From positions 1-14,266 of the forward strand of contig JAHIZU010000206.1 in the NCBI GenBank assembly GCA_018814265.1: a DNA stretch of 14,266 nt. Direction: 5' to 3'. The stretch is from Candidatus Margulisiibacteriota bacterium. GTDB lineage: Bacteria; Margulisbacteria; WOR-1; O2-12-FULL-45-9. The position numbers were made by a program, and so were the translations under genes. The notes beneath the pieces were generated by a model, which worked only from the letters and a program-made list of their open reading frames with translations, searched no databases and was not told the DNA's origin. Shown here one piece after another: positions 1 through 6,351 of this stretch (within the stretch, counting starts at the first letter, position 1; the number at the start of each line of letters is the position of its first letter).

Positions 1-2
1 TC

Positions 3-1037
3 CAGGCTGTGCTTAATAAGCAGCGCTTGGATTTTAATGATTATCTAGTCCTGCTCTCTAAAACTGCTTCGAATATGCTGGAAGATCTGGCGCTCAAATC
101 CCGGGAGCTGACCTTAAAACACTTTGGCAAAACCATTCTGCTCTATATCCCTCTTTATCTGAACAATGAATGTGATAACAACTGCGTTTACTGTGGTTTC
201 AGCCAGAAATTATCTGAGAAAAGAAAGTCTCTGACGGTTGATGAGGTGTTGGCTGAGGCGGAAATAATTTATCAGAAGGGCTTTCGGCATCTGCTGCTGG
301 TTGCTGGAGAAAAGCGGGACAAAATTACTCTGGTTTATCTAAAAGAGATTATCTCAATGCTGCATGAAAAATTTGAATCGATCTCTCTAGAGATTTTTCC
401 TCTGGAGCAAGGGGAGTACCAGGAACTTTGCCAAGCCGGGGCAGATGGGGTGACAATTTACCAGGAGGCTTATAATAGGGAAGTCTATAAGCAGGTCCAT
501 CCCTGCGGTCCCAAGTCAGATTATGAATCCCGGTTGTTGACGCCGGAGCGCGCAGCCCGGGCTGGTTTATATCGGATCAATATCGGGGCCTTGCTGGGAT
601 TAGGGCAATGGTTTGAACAAGCTGCCTTGCTTGGTCTGCACGCGGCTTATCTTAAGAAAACATTCTGGCAAGCACAGATCGCGGTTTCGTTTCCCAGGCT
701 GCAAGGTTCAGCAGCTGGTTTTAAGCCGATCCATCCGGTTACTGACCAACAGCTGGTGCGGATGATCTGCGCTTTAAGGATCTTCCAACCAACCTTGGGG
801 CTGGTGCTCTCAACCAGGGAAAGCGGAGCGTTAAGGGATAATCTGATTCCACTGGGAATAACCCAAATGAGCGCTGAATCAAAGACCAGTCCAGGTGGTT
901 ATCTTGACGAAACTAAAGCACAAAAACAATTTGAGATCGCTGATCAAAGAAGTTTAGCTGAAATTAGCGCTGCGATCAGGCAACGAGGTTATGATCCAGT
1001 GATGAAAGACTGGGATAAGGAATACATTAGGGGATGA
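3..1037 (+). CDS. thiH: 2-iminoacetate synthase ThiH (5' partial)
   Basis: This is a radical-SAM enzyme that cleaves tyrosine to dehydroglycine (2-iminoacetate) and p-cresol for the thiazole half of thiamine. The radical-SAM CxxxCxxC signature is visible as C-DNN-C-VY-C-GF, about 55 residues in. Downstream blocks typical of ThiH are present: HPCGPKSDYESRLLTPERA, SFPRLQG, a LVLSTRE block and ITQMSAESKTSPGGY. The frame is open from the first bases of the window. A GTG at 9 could be read as a start, but the family is about 370 residues and the visible part is about 344, so roughly 25-30 N-terminal residues probably lie upstream. The stop overlaps the thiE start in an ATGA, implying translational coupling. 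ThiS and ThiG are not in view and may be upstream. Identification is secure; only the start is missing. Confidence 0.95.
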   Translation, partial: QAVLNKQRLDFNDYLVLLSKTASNMLEDLALKSRELTLKHFGKTILLYIPLYLNNECDNNCVYCGFSQKLSEKRKSLTVDEVLAEAEIIYQKGFRHLLLVAGEKRDKITLVYLKEIISMLHEKFESISLEIFPLEQGEYQELCQAGADGVTIYQEAYNREVYKQVHPCGPKSDYESRLLTPERAARAGLYRINIGALLGLGQWFEQAALLGLHAAYLKKTFWQAQIAVSFPRLQGSAAGFKPIHPVTDQQLVRMICALRIFQPTLGLVLSTRESGALRDNLIPLGITQMSAESKTSPGGYLDETKAQKQFEIADQRSLAEISAAIRQRGYDPVMKDWDKEYIRG

Positions 1038-1681
1038 ACCGAAAAGAGCGTTTAGCCAAATTCAAACAAATTGATCTTTATCCGGTAACAAATGAATCAC
1101 TGTCAAATGGCCGGAGTAATTTAGATATCCTGCAAGCAGTTATTGCTGGTGGCGCGAAAATTATTCAGCTGAGAGATAAAAACATTAGCCAGGACGATTT
1201 TTTGGAGCTGGCAAAGAAGTTTAGGGAAATTACAGCCCAAAGCAAGGTTCTTTTGATCATTAATGACCATTTAGATGTTGCTCTAGAGGTTAAAGCAGAT
1301 GGAGTGCATTTGGGCCAGAATGATCTGTTGGCTGCAGCAGCTCGCAAATCCGCGCCGGAGCTCCTGATCGGGGTTTCAACCCACAATGTTGCTGAGGCGG
1401 TTAAAGCTGAGCAGGACGGGGCTGATTATGTAAATATTGGCCCGATCTTTAAAACCCAAACTAAAGATGTTGAGCCGATCGGACCAGAAAGCATTAAACC
1501 AATTGCCGCAAAGATCAAAATCCCCTTTACTGTTATGGGTGGGATAAATTTTAATAATATTGATATGGTACTGGCGCAAGGCGCTCGACATGTCGCGGTT
1601 ATTTCCGCTGTAACGCAGGCTCCAGACATTCAACAGGCCGCCAGTCAGTTGATCAAAAAGATAAATAATTTGCGCCTGTAG
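1034..1681 (+). CDS. thiE: Thiamine phosphate synthase ThiE
   Basis: ThiE couples the thiazole and pyrimidine phosphates to form thiamine phosphate in the cytoplasm. The 215-residue length is normal for this TIM-barrel family. Recognisable blocks in order are: IIQLRDK near residue 43 (pyrimidine pyrophosphate site), LLIINDH with DVALEVKADGVHLGQNDL, IGVSTHN, ADYVNIGPIFKTQTK, and the phosphate-binding VMGGIN near residue 167. The ATG lies in the ATGA overlap with thiH, so the two genes are almost certainly co-transcribed and coupled. A TTGCGC-17-TAAAAT promoter-like sequence for the next unit begins inside the last codons of this gene. Confidence 0.95.
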   Translation: MNRKERLAKFKQIDLYPVTNESLSNGRSNLDILQAVIAGGAKIIQLRDKNISQDDFLELAKKFREITAQSKVLLIINDHLDVALEVKADGVHLGQNDLLAAAARKSAPELLIGVSTHNVAEAVKAEQDGADYVNIGPIFKTQTKDVEPIGPESIKPIAAKIKIPFTVMGGINFNNIDMVLAQGARHVAVISAVTQAPDIQQAASQLIKKINNLRL

Positions 1682-1698
1682 GTTTTTAGCTGTAAAAT
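1670..1698 (+). promoter_or_regulatory. Putative sigma70-type promoter for the nifS-like/dsrE/tusA unit
   Basis: TTGCGC (1670-1675), 17 bases, TAAAAT (1693-1698). The predicted transcript start near 1705 leaves a short leader that carries the AGGGAGG ribosome site at 1714-1720. Inference from consensus match and position only; read-through from thiE is equally possible. Confidence 0.4.
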
Positions 1699-1726
1699 GA
1701 GCCTGATTTTGTCAGGGAGGATAATA

Positions 1727-2905
1727 ATGGCTGACGAAGTAAAACGCCAGGTCTATCTAGACCACATGGCTAACACACCGGTTGATCCTCGGGTAATTGA
1801 GGCGATCCTGCCTCATTTAAAAAATACTTATGGCAATCCTTTAAATCTCCATGACTTTGGCCAAAAGACGGCGAAGGCAATAGAAGAGGGGCGACAAAAG
1901 GTGGCAGAGCTTATCGGAGCAACTGCCAAAGAAATCATTTTTACTTCCTGCGGCTCTGAATCTAATAATTTTGCCATTAAAGGGATTGCCAATGCTAATG
2001 AAAAGAAAGGCAAACATATTATTACTTCAGCGATTGAGCATTTTTCTGTGCTCCATCCAGTGAAGGAGCTGGAAAAGCAAGGCTTTAAAGTTACTTATTT
2101 GCCAGTTGATAAAAATGGTCTGATCGATCCGGAAGCCGTTGCCAAAGCGATCACGAACGAAACTATCCTGGTTACTTTAACCCAGGCCAGCAATGAGATT
2201 GGCGCGATCGAGCCGATCAAGGAAATAGGGGCCAAGGTCAAAGAAAAAGGCGTTGTCTTTCATGTGGACGCAGTGCAGTCTGCAGGAACGATACCAGTTG
2301 ATGTTGCCGACCTAAATGTTGATGCGCTGACCTTATCAGCTAATCAATTCTACGGGCCAACAGGCGTAGCTGCTCTTTATTTAAAAAAGGGGACACGGAT
2401 TATTCCTTTTATTCTTGGCGGGACTCAGGAAGAAGGTAAACGGGCAGGAACCCATAACATTGCCGGGATCGTTGGGCTGGGGAAAGCCGCTGAGTTGGCC
2501 AAGACGGAGATGAAGGTTCGCGCTGATAAGCTGGTCCCTTTGCGGGATAAATTGTTAAAGGAATTGCCAAAGAAGATCTCTGATTTTTTTGTGACAGGGC
2601 ATCCAACCCAGCGGCTGCCAAACCATGCCAGCGGCTGTGTAAAGTTCATTGAAGGTGAATCAATGTCCATGCTGCTCAATATGGAAGGTATTGCTGTTTC
2701 CACCGGCTCAGCCTGCGTTTCCAAGGCTTTAAAAGCCTCCCATGTGCTTTTGGCGATCGGTGTTAGTCCTGAGAACGTACATGGTTCATTGGTGTTTTCC
2801 TTGGGTAAAGATAATTCAGCGGCGGATGTGGATTATCTGCTGGAAAAGCTGCCGCCGATCGTCAACCGCCTGCGCGAAATGTCGCCTTTAGGGAAAAGCA
2901 AATAG
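1727..2905 (+). CDS. Cysteine desulfurase-fold protein (NifS/IscS-like) lacking the PLP lysine
   Basis: A full-length 392-residue class V aminotransferase-fold protein that aligns by eye with IscS from end to end. Kept: the EH after IITSAI, the NEIG block, HVDAVQS (PLP-ring Asp and Gln), the GESM block and the STGSACVS loop with the mobile catalytic Cys (C330). Lost: the S-[GA]-H-K-x-YGPKG block reads SANQFYGPTG, so the PLP-Schiff-base Lys is Gln (Q207, codon CAA 2345-2347) and the preceding His is Asn; the SxIRFSLG block reads GSLVFSLG, so the substrate-carboxylate Arg is Val (V356). GGGxERG also reads GGTQEEG. Classical PLP desulfurase chemistry is therefore unlikely. The chosen ATG has AGGGAGG six bases upstream; an in-frame ATG at 1697 sits in the promoter. 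It lies 9 bases before a DsrE2-like gene and shares a unit with tusA, suggesting a role in persulfide relay, for example as scaffold or sulfur acceptor. The function is inference. Confidence 0.85.
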   Translation: MADEVKRQVYLDHMANTPVDPRVIEAILPHLKNTYGNPLNLHDFGQKTAKAIEEGRQKVAELIGATAKEIIFTSCGSESNNFAIKGIANANEKKGKHIITSAIEHFSVLHPVKELEKQGFKVTYLPVDKNGLIDPEAVAKAITNETILVTLTQASNEIGAIEPIKEIGAKVKEKGVVFHVDAVQSAGTIPVDVADLNVDALTLSANQFYGPTGVAALYLKKGTRIIPFILGGTQEEGKRAGTHNIAGIVGLGKAAELAKTEMKVRADKLVPLRDKLLKELPKKISDFFVTGHPTQRLPNHASGCVKFIEGESMSMLLNMEGIAVSTGSACVSKALKASHVLLAIGVSPENVHGSLVFSLGKDNSAADVDYLLEKLPPIVNRLREMSPLGKSK

Positions 2906-2914
2906 GAGTTTGTC

Positions 2915-3385
2915 ATGGAAAAATTTAATATAGTTGTCTTTTCTGGCGACATGGATAAAGTGCTGGCGGCGTTTATTTTAGCCACAACCGCGGCTTCCAT
3001 GAACATGGAAGTTAACATGTTCTTTACTTTCTGGGGGTTAAATGTTTTGCGCAAGAAGAAATTTACCAGCGGCAAGAATATCCTGCAAAAATTGATGAAT
3101 TGGCTGAACAAAAGCGGGGCCAGCCGGTTACCGCTATCCAAATTTAACATGTTGGGTGCTGGTCCGGCCATGATGAAGATCATGATGAAACAGGCTAAAG
3201 TTCCGAGTATTGAAGAATTTCTTCAGCTCGCAAAGGGCCTAGGCATAAAAATGGTTGCCTGCACCACCACTTTCAGTTTTATGGGCTTTACGGAAAAAGA
3301 TTTTATTGATGGCCTCGATTCCTTTGCCGGCGCGGCGACATTTTTGCAGCTGGTCCGCGAAGGCAAGATCAGTTATTTTATTTGA
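2915..3385 (+). CDS. DsrE/DsrF-like (DsrE2-type) sulfur-carrier family protein
   Basis: A soluble 156-residue protein of the DsrE_2 family. Evidence: the N-terminal IVVFSGDMDKVLAAFILA strand-helix, FFTFWGLNVLRK, a Met-rich central GPAMMKIMMKQ segment, and the C-terminal KMVACTTTFSFMG block followed by DFIDG and GAATFL. The only cysteine, C116 in VACTTT, is at the position where DsrE-type proteins carry a persulfide. Family members pass sulfane sulfur to or from TusA-like proteins, and tusA is the next gene. AGGAG at 2904-2908 overlaps the stop of the preceding nifS-like gene and sits 6 bases from this ATG, so the two are likely coupled. The stop codon lies inside the first arm of the palindromic repeat that follows. 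Confidence 0.85.
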   Translation: MEKFNIVVFSGDMDKVLAAFILATTAASMNMEVNMFFTFWGLNVLRKKKFTSGKNILQKLMNWLNKSGASRLPLSKFNMLGAGPAMMKIMMKQAKVPSIEEFLQLAKGLGIKMVACTTTFSFMGFTEKDFIDGLDSFAGAATFLQLVREGKISYFI

Positions 3386-3419
3386 TGGAACCTGAGACTA
3401 AACGTCTCGGTTCCATCAA
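3382..3419. repeat. Palindromic repeat A1 (bulged hairpin, TAAAC loop)
   Basis: The left arm 3382-3398 pairs with 3404-3419 (16 pairs, with one bulged T at 3393) around the loop TAAAC (3399-3403). The arm includes the dsrE stop codon. No T-tract follows, so it is not a classic intrinsic terminator on the plus strand. It shares a scaffold with three other hairpins in this window (3432-3459, 12741-12774, 12794-12821): GGAxCC, a one-base bulge, a GxGA-type stem and a TRAAC loop. Confidence 0.8.
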
Positions 3420-3431
3420 TCTAGAGAGTGA

Positions 3432-3459
3432 GGAGCCGAGAAGTTCATTCTCAGGCTCC
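3432..3459. repeat. Palindromic repeat B1 (bulged hairpin, inverse orientation)
   Basis: GGAGCC plus GAGAA (3432-3442) pairs with TTCTC, bulged A (3453) and GGCTCC (3448-3459) around loop GTTCA, which is TGAAC on the other strand. It ends 10 bases before the tusA ribosome site. Read on the minus strand it follows the same scaffold as A1, so A1 and B1 form an inverted pair. Confidence 0.8.
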
Positions 3460-3481
3460 GAACGAAAAAGGAGGAGAATTT

Positions 3482-3715
3482 ATGAAAGCAGATGAGACTT
3501 TGGATTGTTTTGGGCTGCTGTGCCCCATGCCGATAGTTAAGACAGCGGAGAAGATCAAGGCCATGAGAGTCGGCCAGGTGCTGGAAGTTGACGCGACTGA
3601 TGTGGGGATCAAATCTGATATGCCGGCCTGGTGTAAGGCAACGGGGCAGGAGTACCTGGGGATCGAGGAAAAAGCCGCGGAATATAAAGTTTACGTGAAG
3701 AAGGTAAGGCAATGA
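3482..3715 (+). CDS. tusA: TusA/SirA-family sulfur carrier protein
   Basis: A 77-residue TusA-fold protein that carries a persulfide on the Cys of the CPxP motif and hands sulfur to tRNA thiolation, molybdenum-cofactor or sulfur-oxidation partners. The motif is visible as FGLLCPMPIVKT, with C14 as the acceptor. The second half VGIKSDMPAWCKATGQEYLG matches the family's second strand-helix unit, which commonly reads D-x3-DIPxW. The start is chosen from GGAGG at 3470-3474, seven bases before the ATG; the open frame upstream runs through a palindromic repeat and is not coding. The stop overlaps the following transporter start in an ATGA. With DsrE and the NifS-like protein it forms a likely sulfur relay. 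Confidence 0.93.
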   Translation: MKADETLDCFGLLCPMPIVKTAEKIKAMRVGQVLEVDATDVGIKSDMPAWCKATGQEYLGIEEKAAEYKVYVKKVRQ

Positions 3716-4455
3716 CCTGGATATACACGTTAACAGCGGTATTTATCGTCAGCCTGGTTTCGTTCATCGGGATTCTGACGATCGCGCTTAAGATGGAAGT
3801 CTTAAAAAAGATTGTCATGTTCCTGGTGAGTTTATCAGCCGGAGCATTGTTGGGCGGGGCTTTCTTCCATCTTATCCCTGAAGCTGCGGAGGAATTCGGC
3901 TTTACTTTAAGATTGGGCGTTTTTATTCTTTCCGGGATACTGGTTTTCTTTGCCCTGGAAAAAATAATCTGCTGGCGCCACTGCCACATCCCGACCTCAA
4001 AGGACCATCCCCATCCAGTTGCTATTATGAACCTGATCGGCGACGCTTTTCACAATTTGATCGACGGCGCGATCATTGCGGCTTCATTTCTGGTCAGCTT
4101 CCCGCTAGGCGTCAGCACGACAGTGGCGGTGTTGCTCCATGAGATCCCGCAGGAGATCGGAGATTTTGGGGTTTTGGTCCATGGTGGTTTTGGCCGCTTC
4201 AAAGCGTTGCTGCTAAACTTTGCTTCAGCCCTGACCTCGGTGCTTGGCGCGGTCCTGGTGTTATCCCTGAACGTCAAGGTTGAGACCATTGCCTGGTTCC
4301 TGGTGCCATTTACCGCGGGCGGATTTATCTACATTGCCGGGTCTGACCTGATCCCTGAAATGAAAAAGGACATTGTTCCGCTTAATTCTTTAATTCAGAT
4401 GTTCTTTCTGCTGTTAGGGCTGGCCATCATGCTGGCGCTGGTTGTTTTTGGATAG
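3712..4455 (+). CDS. ZIP family divalent metal transporter
   Basis: A 247-residue inner-membrane ZIP permease, predicted to import Zn2+ or Fe2+. The binuclear metal-site motifs are present: G-DAFHNLIDG in TM4 (H114, N115, D118) and HEIPQEIGDF in TM5 (H143, E144, E148). About eight hydrophobic segments are visible, with a His-rich loop before TM4 (HCHIPTSKDHPHP, residues 90-102) and an HLIPEA segment near residue 53. It overlaps tusA by ATGA, so it is translated with the sulfur genes; Fe-S or Zn demand could explain the link (inference). Its 3' end overlaps the end of the convergent minus-strand gene by 29 bp. Metal specificity cannot be read from the sequence. Confidence 0.92.
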   Translation: MTWIYTLTAVFIVSLVSFIGILTIALKMEVLKKIVMFLVSLSAGALLGGAFFHLIPEAAEEFGFTLRLGVFILSGILVFFALEKIICWRHCHIPTSKDHPHPVAIMNLIGDAFHNLIDGAIIAASFLVSFPLGVSTTVAVLLHEIPQEIGDFGVLVHGGFGRFKALLLNFASALTSVLGAVLVLSLNVKVETIAWFLVPFTAGGFIYIAGSDLIPEMKKDIVPLNSLIQMFFLLLGLAIMLALVVFG

Positions 4456-5335
4456 GGGCAATCTCGAACTTCTTTTCTAACTTCAGGGGGTAATAAGAAA
4501 GCTTGGCTTTCCGCAGCCCCGGGATTCCCAGGTCCTGCTCAAGATTGATATGAGTAAAATTTTGGAAGGTCTTGTTGCAGGCCTCCCAGAGCAGGGTTTG
4601 GAATATTCCCCGCAGAGCAGGGTGGGCATACTGGAAATGGGCGGAAACCGTTCTTTTGTTAAGCTGGCTGCCGATCATGAACCCCTTTACTTTTTTATCA
4701 ATAAGCAAAGCGCTACCAATCATTTTTAAATCATCATAATATTTAAAGGCTTTTTCCAGGGCGGTTTTTTGGGAGGTGTGGGCCCGCCTGGGGAAGTAGC
4801 GCGATTCCTGCCTGACGGCAAACCATTCCTCAAAAAGCTCCAGGCAGCCGTTTTTCAGTTCCGGCGCCAGAGGCAGATACTCATAGCCCGGATGGCGGCG
4901 CTTAAAATTCTTGATATGATTGCGTTTGCAGTCAAACTTCCTGCCTTTAAGCTCAGCCAAAACCTTGGTTTCGTAGAGATAATCAAACTGATCTCGCAAA
5001 CAGGTAACACGGATGCGCAGCAGGGAAAGTTTCCCGGTGAAACTTTCAGTGGCGCGGGAGATCTTACCGCAGTGTTTAAGGCATTCCTCAACTGTTTCCA
5101 GGGGCAGGTTCTCGCCAAGCGGCTCCAGGAAAAAAGGGGATTCGTTCAAGGGAGTTATCAGCAGGCACAGGTTCCCGTTAATTAAAGTGATCTTGGGCCG
5201 GTCAAAATCTTTCCAGATCATTAAGTTGGCTGGCGAGAATTCGCAGATGTTGGGCTCCGTGTCTTTTAGGTGCTTCTTGACCTGATCAAGGTCTTCAAAT
5301 TCCAGGGATTTAAATTTGGGATATTCAGGCGGCAT
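4427..5335 (-). CDS. DUF2156 / LPG-synthase C-terminal-like acyltransferase-fold protein
   Basis: A 302-residue soluble protein of the DUF2156 family, whose fold is a tandem GNAT-like domain related to the aminoacyl-transfer domain of lysyl-phosphatidylglycerol synthase. Supporting blocks: FSPANLMIWKDF near residue 39, CKRNHIKNFKR near 136, KMIGSALLIDKKVKGFMIG near 210, and the C-terminal INLEQDLGIPGLRKAKLSYYPL, which is diagnostic of the family. No membrane segments are seen, so it lacks the flippase part of MprF. The ATG at 5335 lies 11 bp inside the upstream GNAT gene, suggesting coupled translation. Substrate is unknown; aminoacyl or acyl transfer is the family-based expectation. Confidence 0.85.
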   Translation of the reverse strand: MPPEYPKFKSLEFEDLDQVKKHLKDTEPNICEFSPANLMIWKDFDRPKITLINGNLCLLITPLNESPFFLEPLGENLPLETVEECLKHCGKISRATESFTGKLSLLRIRVTCLRDQFDYLYETKVLAELKGRKFDCKRNHIKNFKRRHPGYEYLPLAPELKNGCLELFEEWFAVRQESRYFPRRAHTSQKTALEKAFKYYDDLKMIGSALLIDKKVKGFMIGSQLNKRTVSAHFQYAHPALRGIFQTLLWEACNKTFQNFTHINLEQDLGIPGLRKAKLSYYPLKLEKKFEIAPIQKQPAPA

Positions 5336-5738
5336 GTTTTATCATGGTAACGCATTTATAAGAAAAACATTCTTCGCAAATGTAGCGGCCTTTAGAAGGC
5401 AGGTCGGCTGGTTTTTCCTGCGTGGTCTCAAAGCCGAACTTTTTGAAGAAATCAGGGATGACGGTGTATAGATAGGTGTCTTTATCTGTGGTTGCCAGCG
5501 CTTTTGAGATCAATTCTTTAGCAATGCCGTGGCTTTGCTCAGTTTTAACCACGCCAACTGAGCTTAAGAACGCTATCTTGCCATAGGTGGCTAATTGAGC
5601 CATTCCAATGATCTTCTGGCCTTTTTCCGCCACCCAAAAATCAGTTAACGATAAAGTGGGGTAGTAAAGATTGAGGTCTTTTGAGATCTTTAAGATCTGG
5701 GGGTTATCTTTATCCGTTGCCAAGCGAATAGTTGTCAT
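5325..5738 (-). CDS. GNAT family N-acetyltransferase
   Basis: A 137-residue single-domain GNAT protein. Visible features: an N-terminal MTTIRLATDKDNPQI typical of GNAT starts, beta4 IAFLSSVGVV, the acetyl-CoA pyrophosphate loop as Q-S-H-G-I-A in TEQSHGIAKELI, and FFKKFGFE near the C terminus. A terminal CEECFSYKC segment could bind metal or be a simple Cys cluster. The frame stays open to 5837, but that stretch is the divergent promoter region; ATG 5738 begins the recognisable domain. A TTGTCA-17-TAAAAT promoter ends 10 bases upstream, so the mRNA is predicted to be leaderless; no ribosome site is seen. The substrate is not identifiable. Confidence 0.85.
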   Translation of the reverse strand: MTTIRLATDKDNPQILKISKDLNLYYPTLSLTDFWVAEKGQKIIGMAQLATYGKIAFLSSVGVVKTEQSHGIAKELISKALATTDKDTYLYTVIPDFFKKFGFETTQEKPADLPSKGRYICEECFSYKCVTMIKHAA

Positions 5739-5748
5739 AACGCTGGTT

Positions 5749-5777
5749 ATTTTAGCATTATGGAGTACCCTTGACAA
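5749..5777 (-). promoter_or_regulatory. Putative promoter for the GNAT-DUF2156 pair
   Basis: On the minus strand: TTGTCA (5777-5772), 17 bases, TAAAAT (5754-5749). The ATG follows 10 bases later, so the transcript would begin only a few bases before the start codon. Its -35 overlaps the -35 of the plus-strand promoter at 5771. Confidence 0.55.
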
Positions 5778-5798
5778 ATGTAGCTGGTTCGCTACACT
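5771..5798 (+). promoter_or_regulatory. Putative promoter for the GerMN-alkD unit
   Basis: TTGACA (5771-5776), 16 bases, TACACT (5793-5798). The transcript would begin near 5805, at the AAAGGA ribosome site (5805-5810) of the gene at 5821. The -35 is perfect and the -10 is 4 of 6. It is back-to-back with the minus-strand promoter, and the two cannot easily be occupied at once. Confidence 0.5.
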
Positions 5799-5803
5799 TT
5801 GTC
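5773..5803. promoter_or_regulatory. Long dyad in the divergent promoter region
   Basis: GACAAATGTAGC (5773-5784) is the inverse complement of GCTACA-c-TTTGTC (5791-5803), 12 pairs with one unpaired C at 5797 and a 6-base centre. It covers the spacer and -10 of the plus promoter and both -35 boxes. It could be an operator for a dimeric regulator or a DNA/RNA hairpin; the single bulge resembles the other hairpins in the window but the sequence differs. Confidence 0.55.
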
Positions 5804-5820
5804 TAAAGGAAAACGACACC

Positions 5821-6351
5821 ATGAAAAGAAAGAGCAAAAAAAATCTAAAAAGACTGGCGTTTTTTGCTGGGTTTTCGGTTGTTATTTTGGTGGTTTTGGC
5901 CAGTTTTTATTTAGGCAGAAGATCTGCTGAGCAGGAGCAGCCAAGTATCACTTTGACTGACGGCAAGGTAGCGGTCAAGCTCTACTATTATAATAAGCTA
6001 AAGGATAAGCTCAGGACTTTTGATCCCAAATTTGTTTTGCCGGTGGAACGGAGAATTCCCCGCGGCAAAGCCCCGATCCAGGATACGATCAAGTTACTGC
6101 TCCAGGGTAAACTGCGCTGGCAGGAAAAATCAGCTGGTTTTGACACTGAATTCCCGAATCCAGAGTTTAAGTTGTTGACTGTCAAACTAAAAGACGGAGT
6201 CCTGACCTTAAAATTTACTGATGTGCCTGGATTCACCAGCGGTGGAGCCAGTCGGGTGGGGTTGCTGGCCGCTCAAATTAAGAAGACTGCTTTGCAATTT
6301 CCTCAGGTTAAAGAAGTTAGGATCATTCCCGAATACCTTTTTCAGCCCTAA
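5821..6351 (+). CDS. Membrane-anchored GerMN-domain protein
   Basis: A 176-residue protein with a Lys/Arg-rich cytoplasmic start, one transmembrane helix (about residues 12-31, AFFAGFSVVILVVLASFYLG) and an extracytoplasmic GerMN domain (about 45-175). GerMN-like marks are KVAVKLYYYN, a VERRIPRGKAPIQDTIKLLLQG segment, LLTVKLKDGVLTLKF and the final QFPQVKEVRIIPEY. The domain was named from spore germination and sporulation proteins but is common as an envelope module in non-sporulating bacteria; nothing else here indicates sporulation. No lipobox Cys is present. The ATG at 5821 has AAAGGA at 5805-5810; the frame is open further upstream but runs through promoters. The stop overlaps the next ATG by one base (TAATG). 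Confidence 0.82.
   Translation: MKRKSKKNLKRLAFFAGFSVVILVVLASFYLGRRSAEQEQPSITLTDGKVAVKLYYYNKLKDKLRTFDPKFVLPVERRIPRGKAPIQDTIKLLLQGKLRWQEKSAGFDTEFPNPEFKLLTVKLKDGVLTLKFTDVPGFTSGGASRVGLLAAQIKKTALQFPQVKEVRIIPEYLFQP

Noticed and set aside
1..200. TPP riboswitch for the thiamine genes
   Set aside because: The window opens inside thiH coding sequence, so any leader would lie upstream and is not visible.
1697..1726. Upstream ATG for the NifS-like gene
   Set aside because: It overlaps a predicted -10 box, has no ribosome site, and adds residues not found in the family; ATG 1727 has AGGGAGG at proper spacing.
1727..2905. Calling the NifS-like gene a pseudogene
   Set aside because: The frame is intact over the full family length, with a strong ribosome site and several conserved blocks kept; the losses are specific active-site substitutions, not random decay.
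3428..3481. N-terminal extension of TusA
   Set aside because: The open frame here is the sequence of palindromic repeat B1 and the ribosome site; TusA proteins begin about 10-15 residues before CPxP.
4769..5185. Plus-strand open frame of 138 codons
   Set aside because: It lies wholly opposite the DUF2156 gene, which has clear family motifs; the plus-strand product resembles nothing.
5671..5820. Upstream extension of the GerMN gene
   Set aside because: This stretch holds the divergent promoters and part of the GNAT gene; ATG 5821 gives a normal positively charged signal-anchor start.
5821..6351. Evidence for sporulation from the GerMN domain
   Set aside because: GerMN modules occur widely in non-sporulating bacteria and no other sporulation gene is present.
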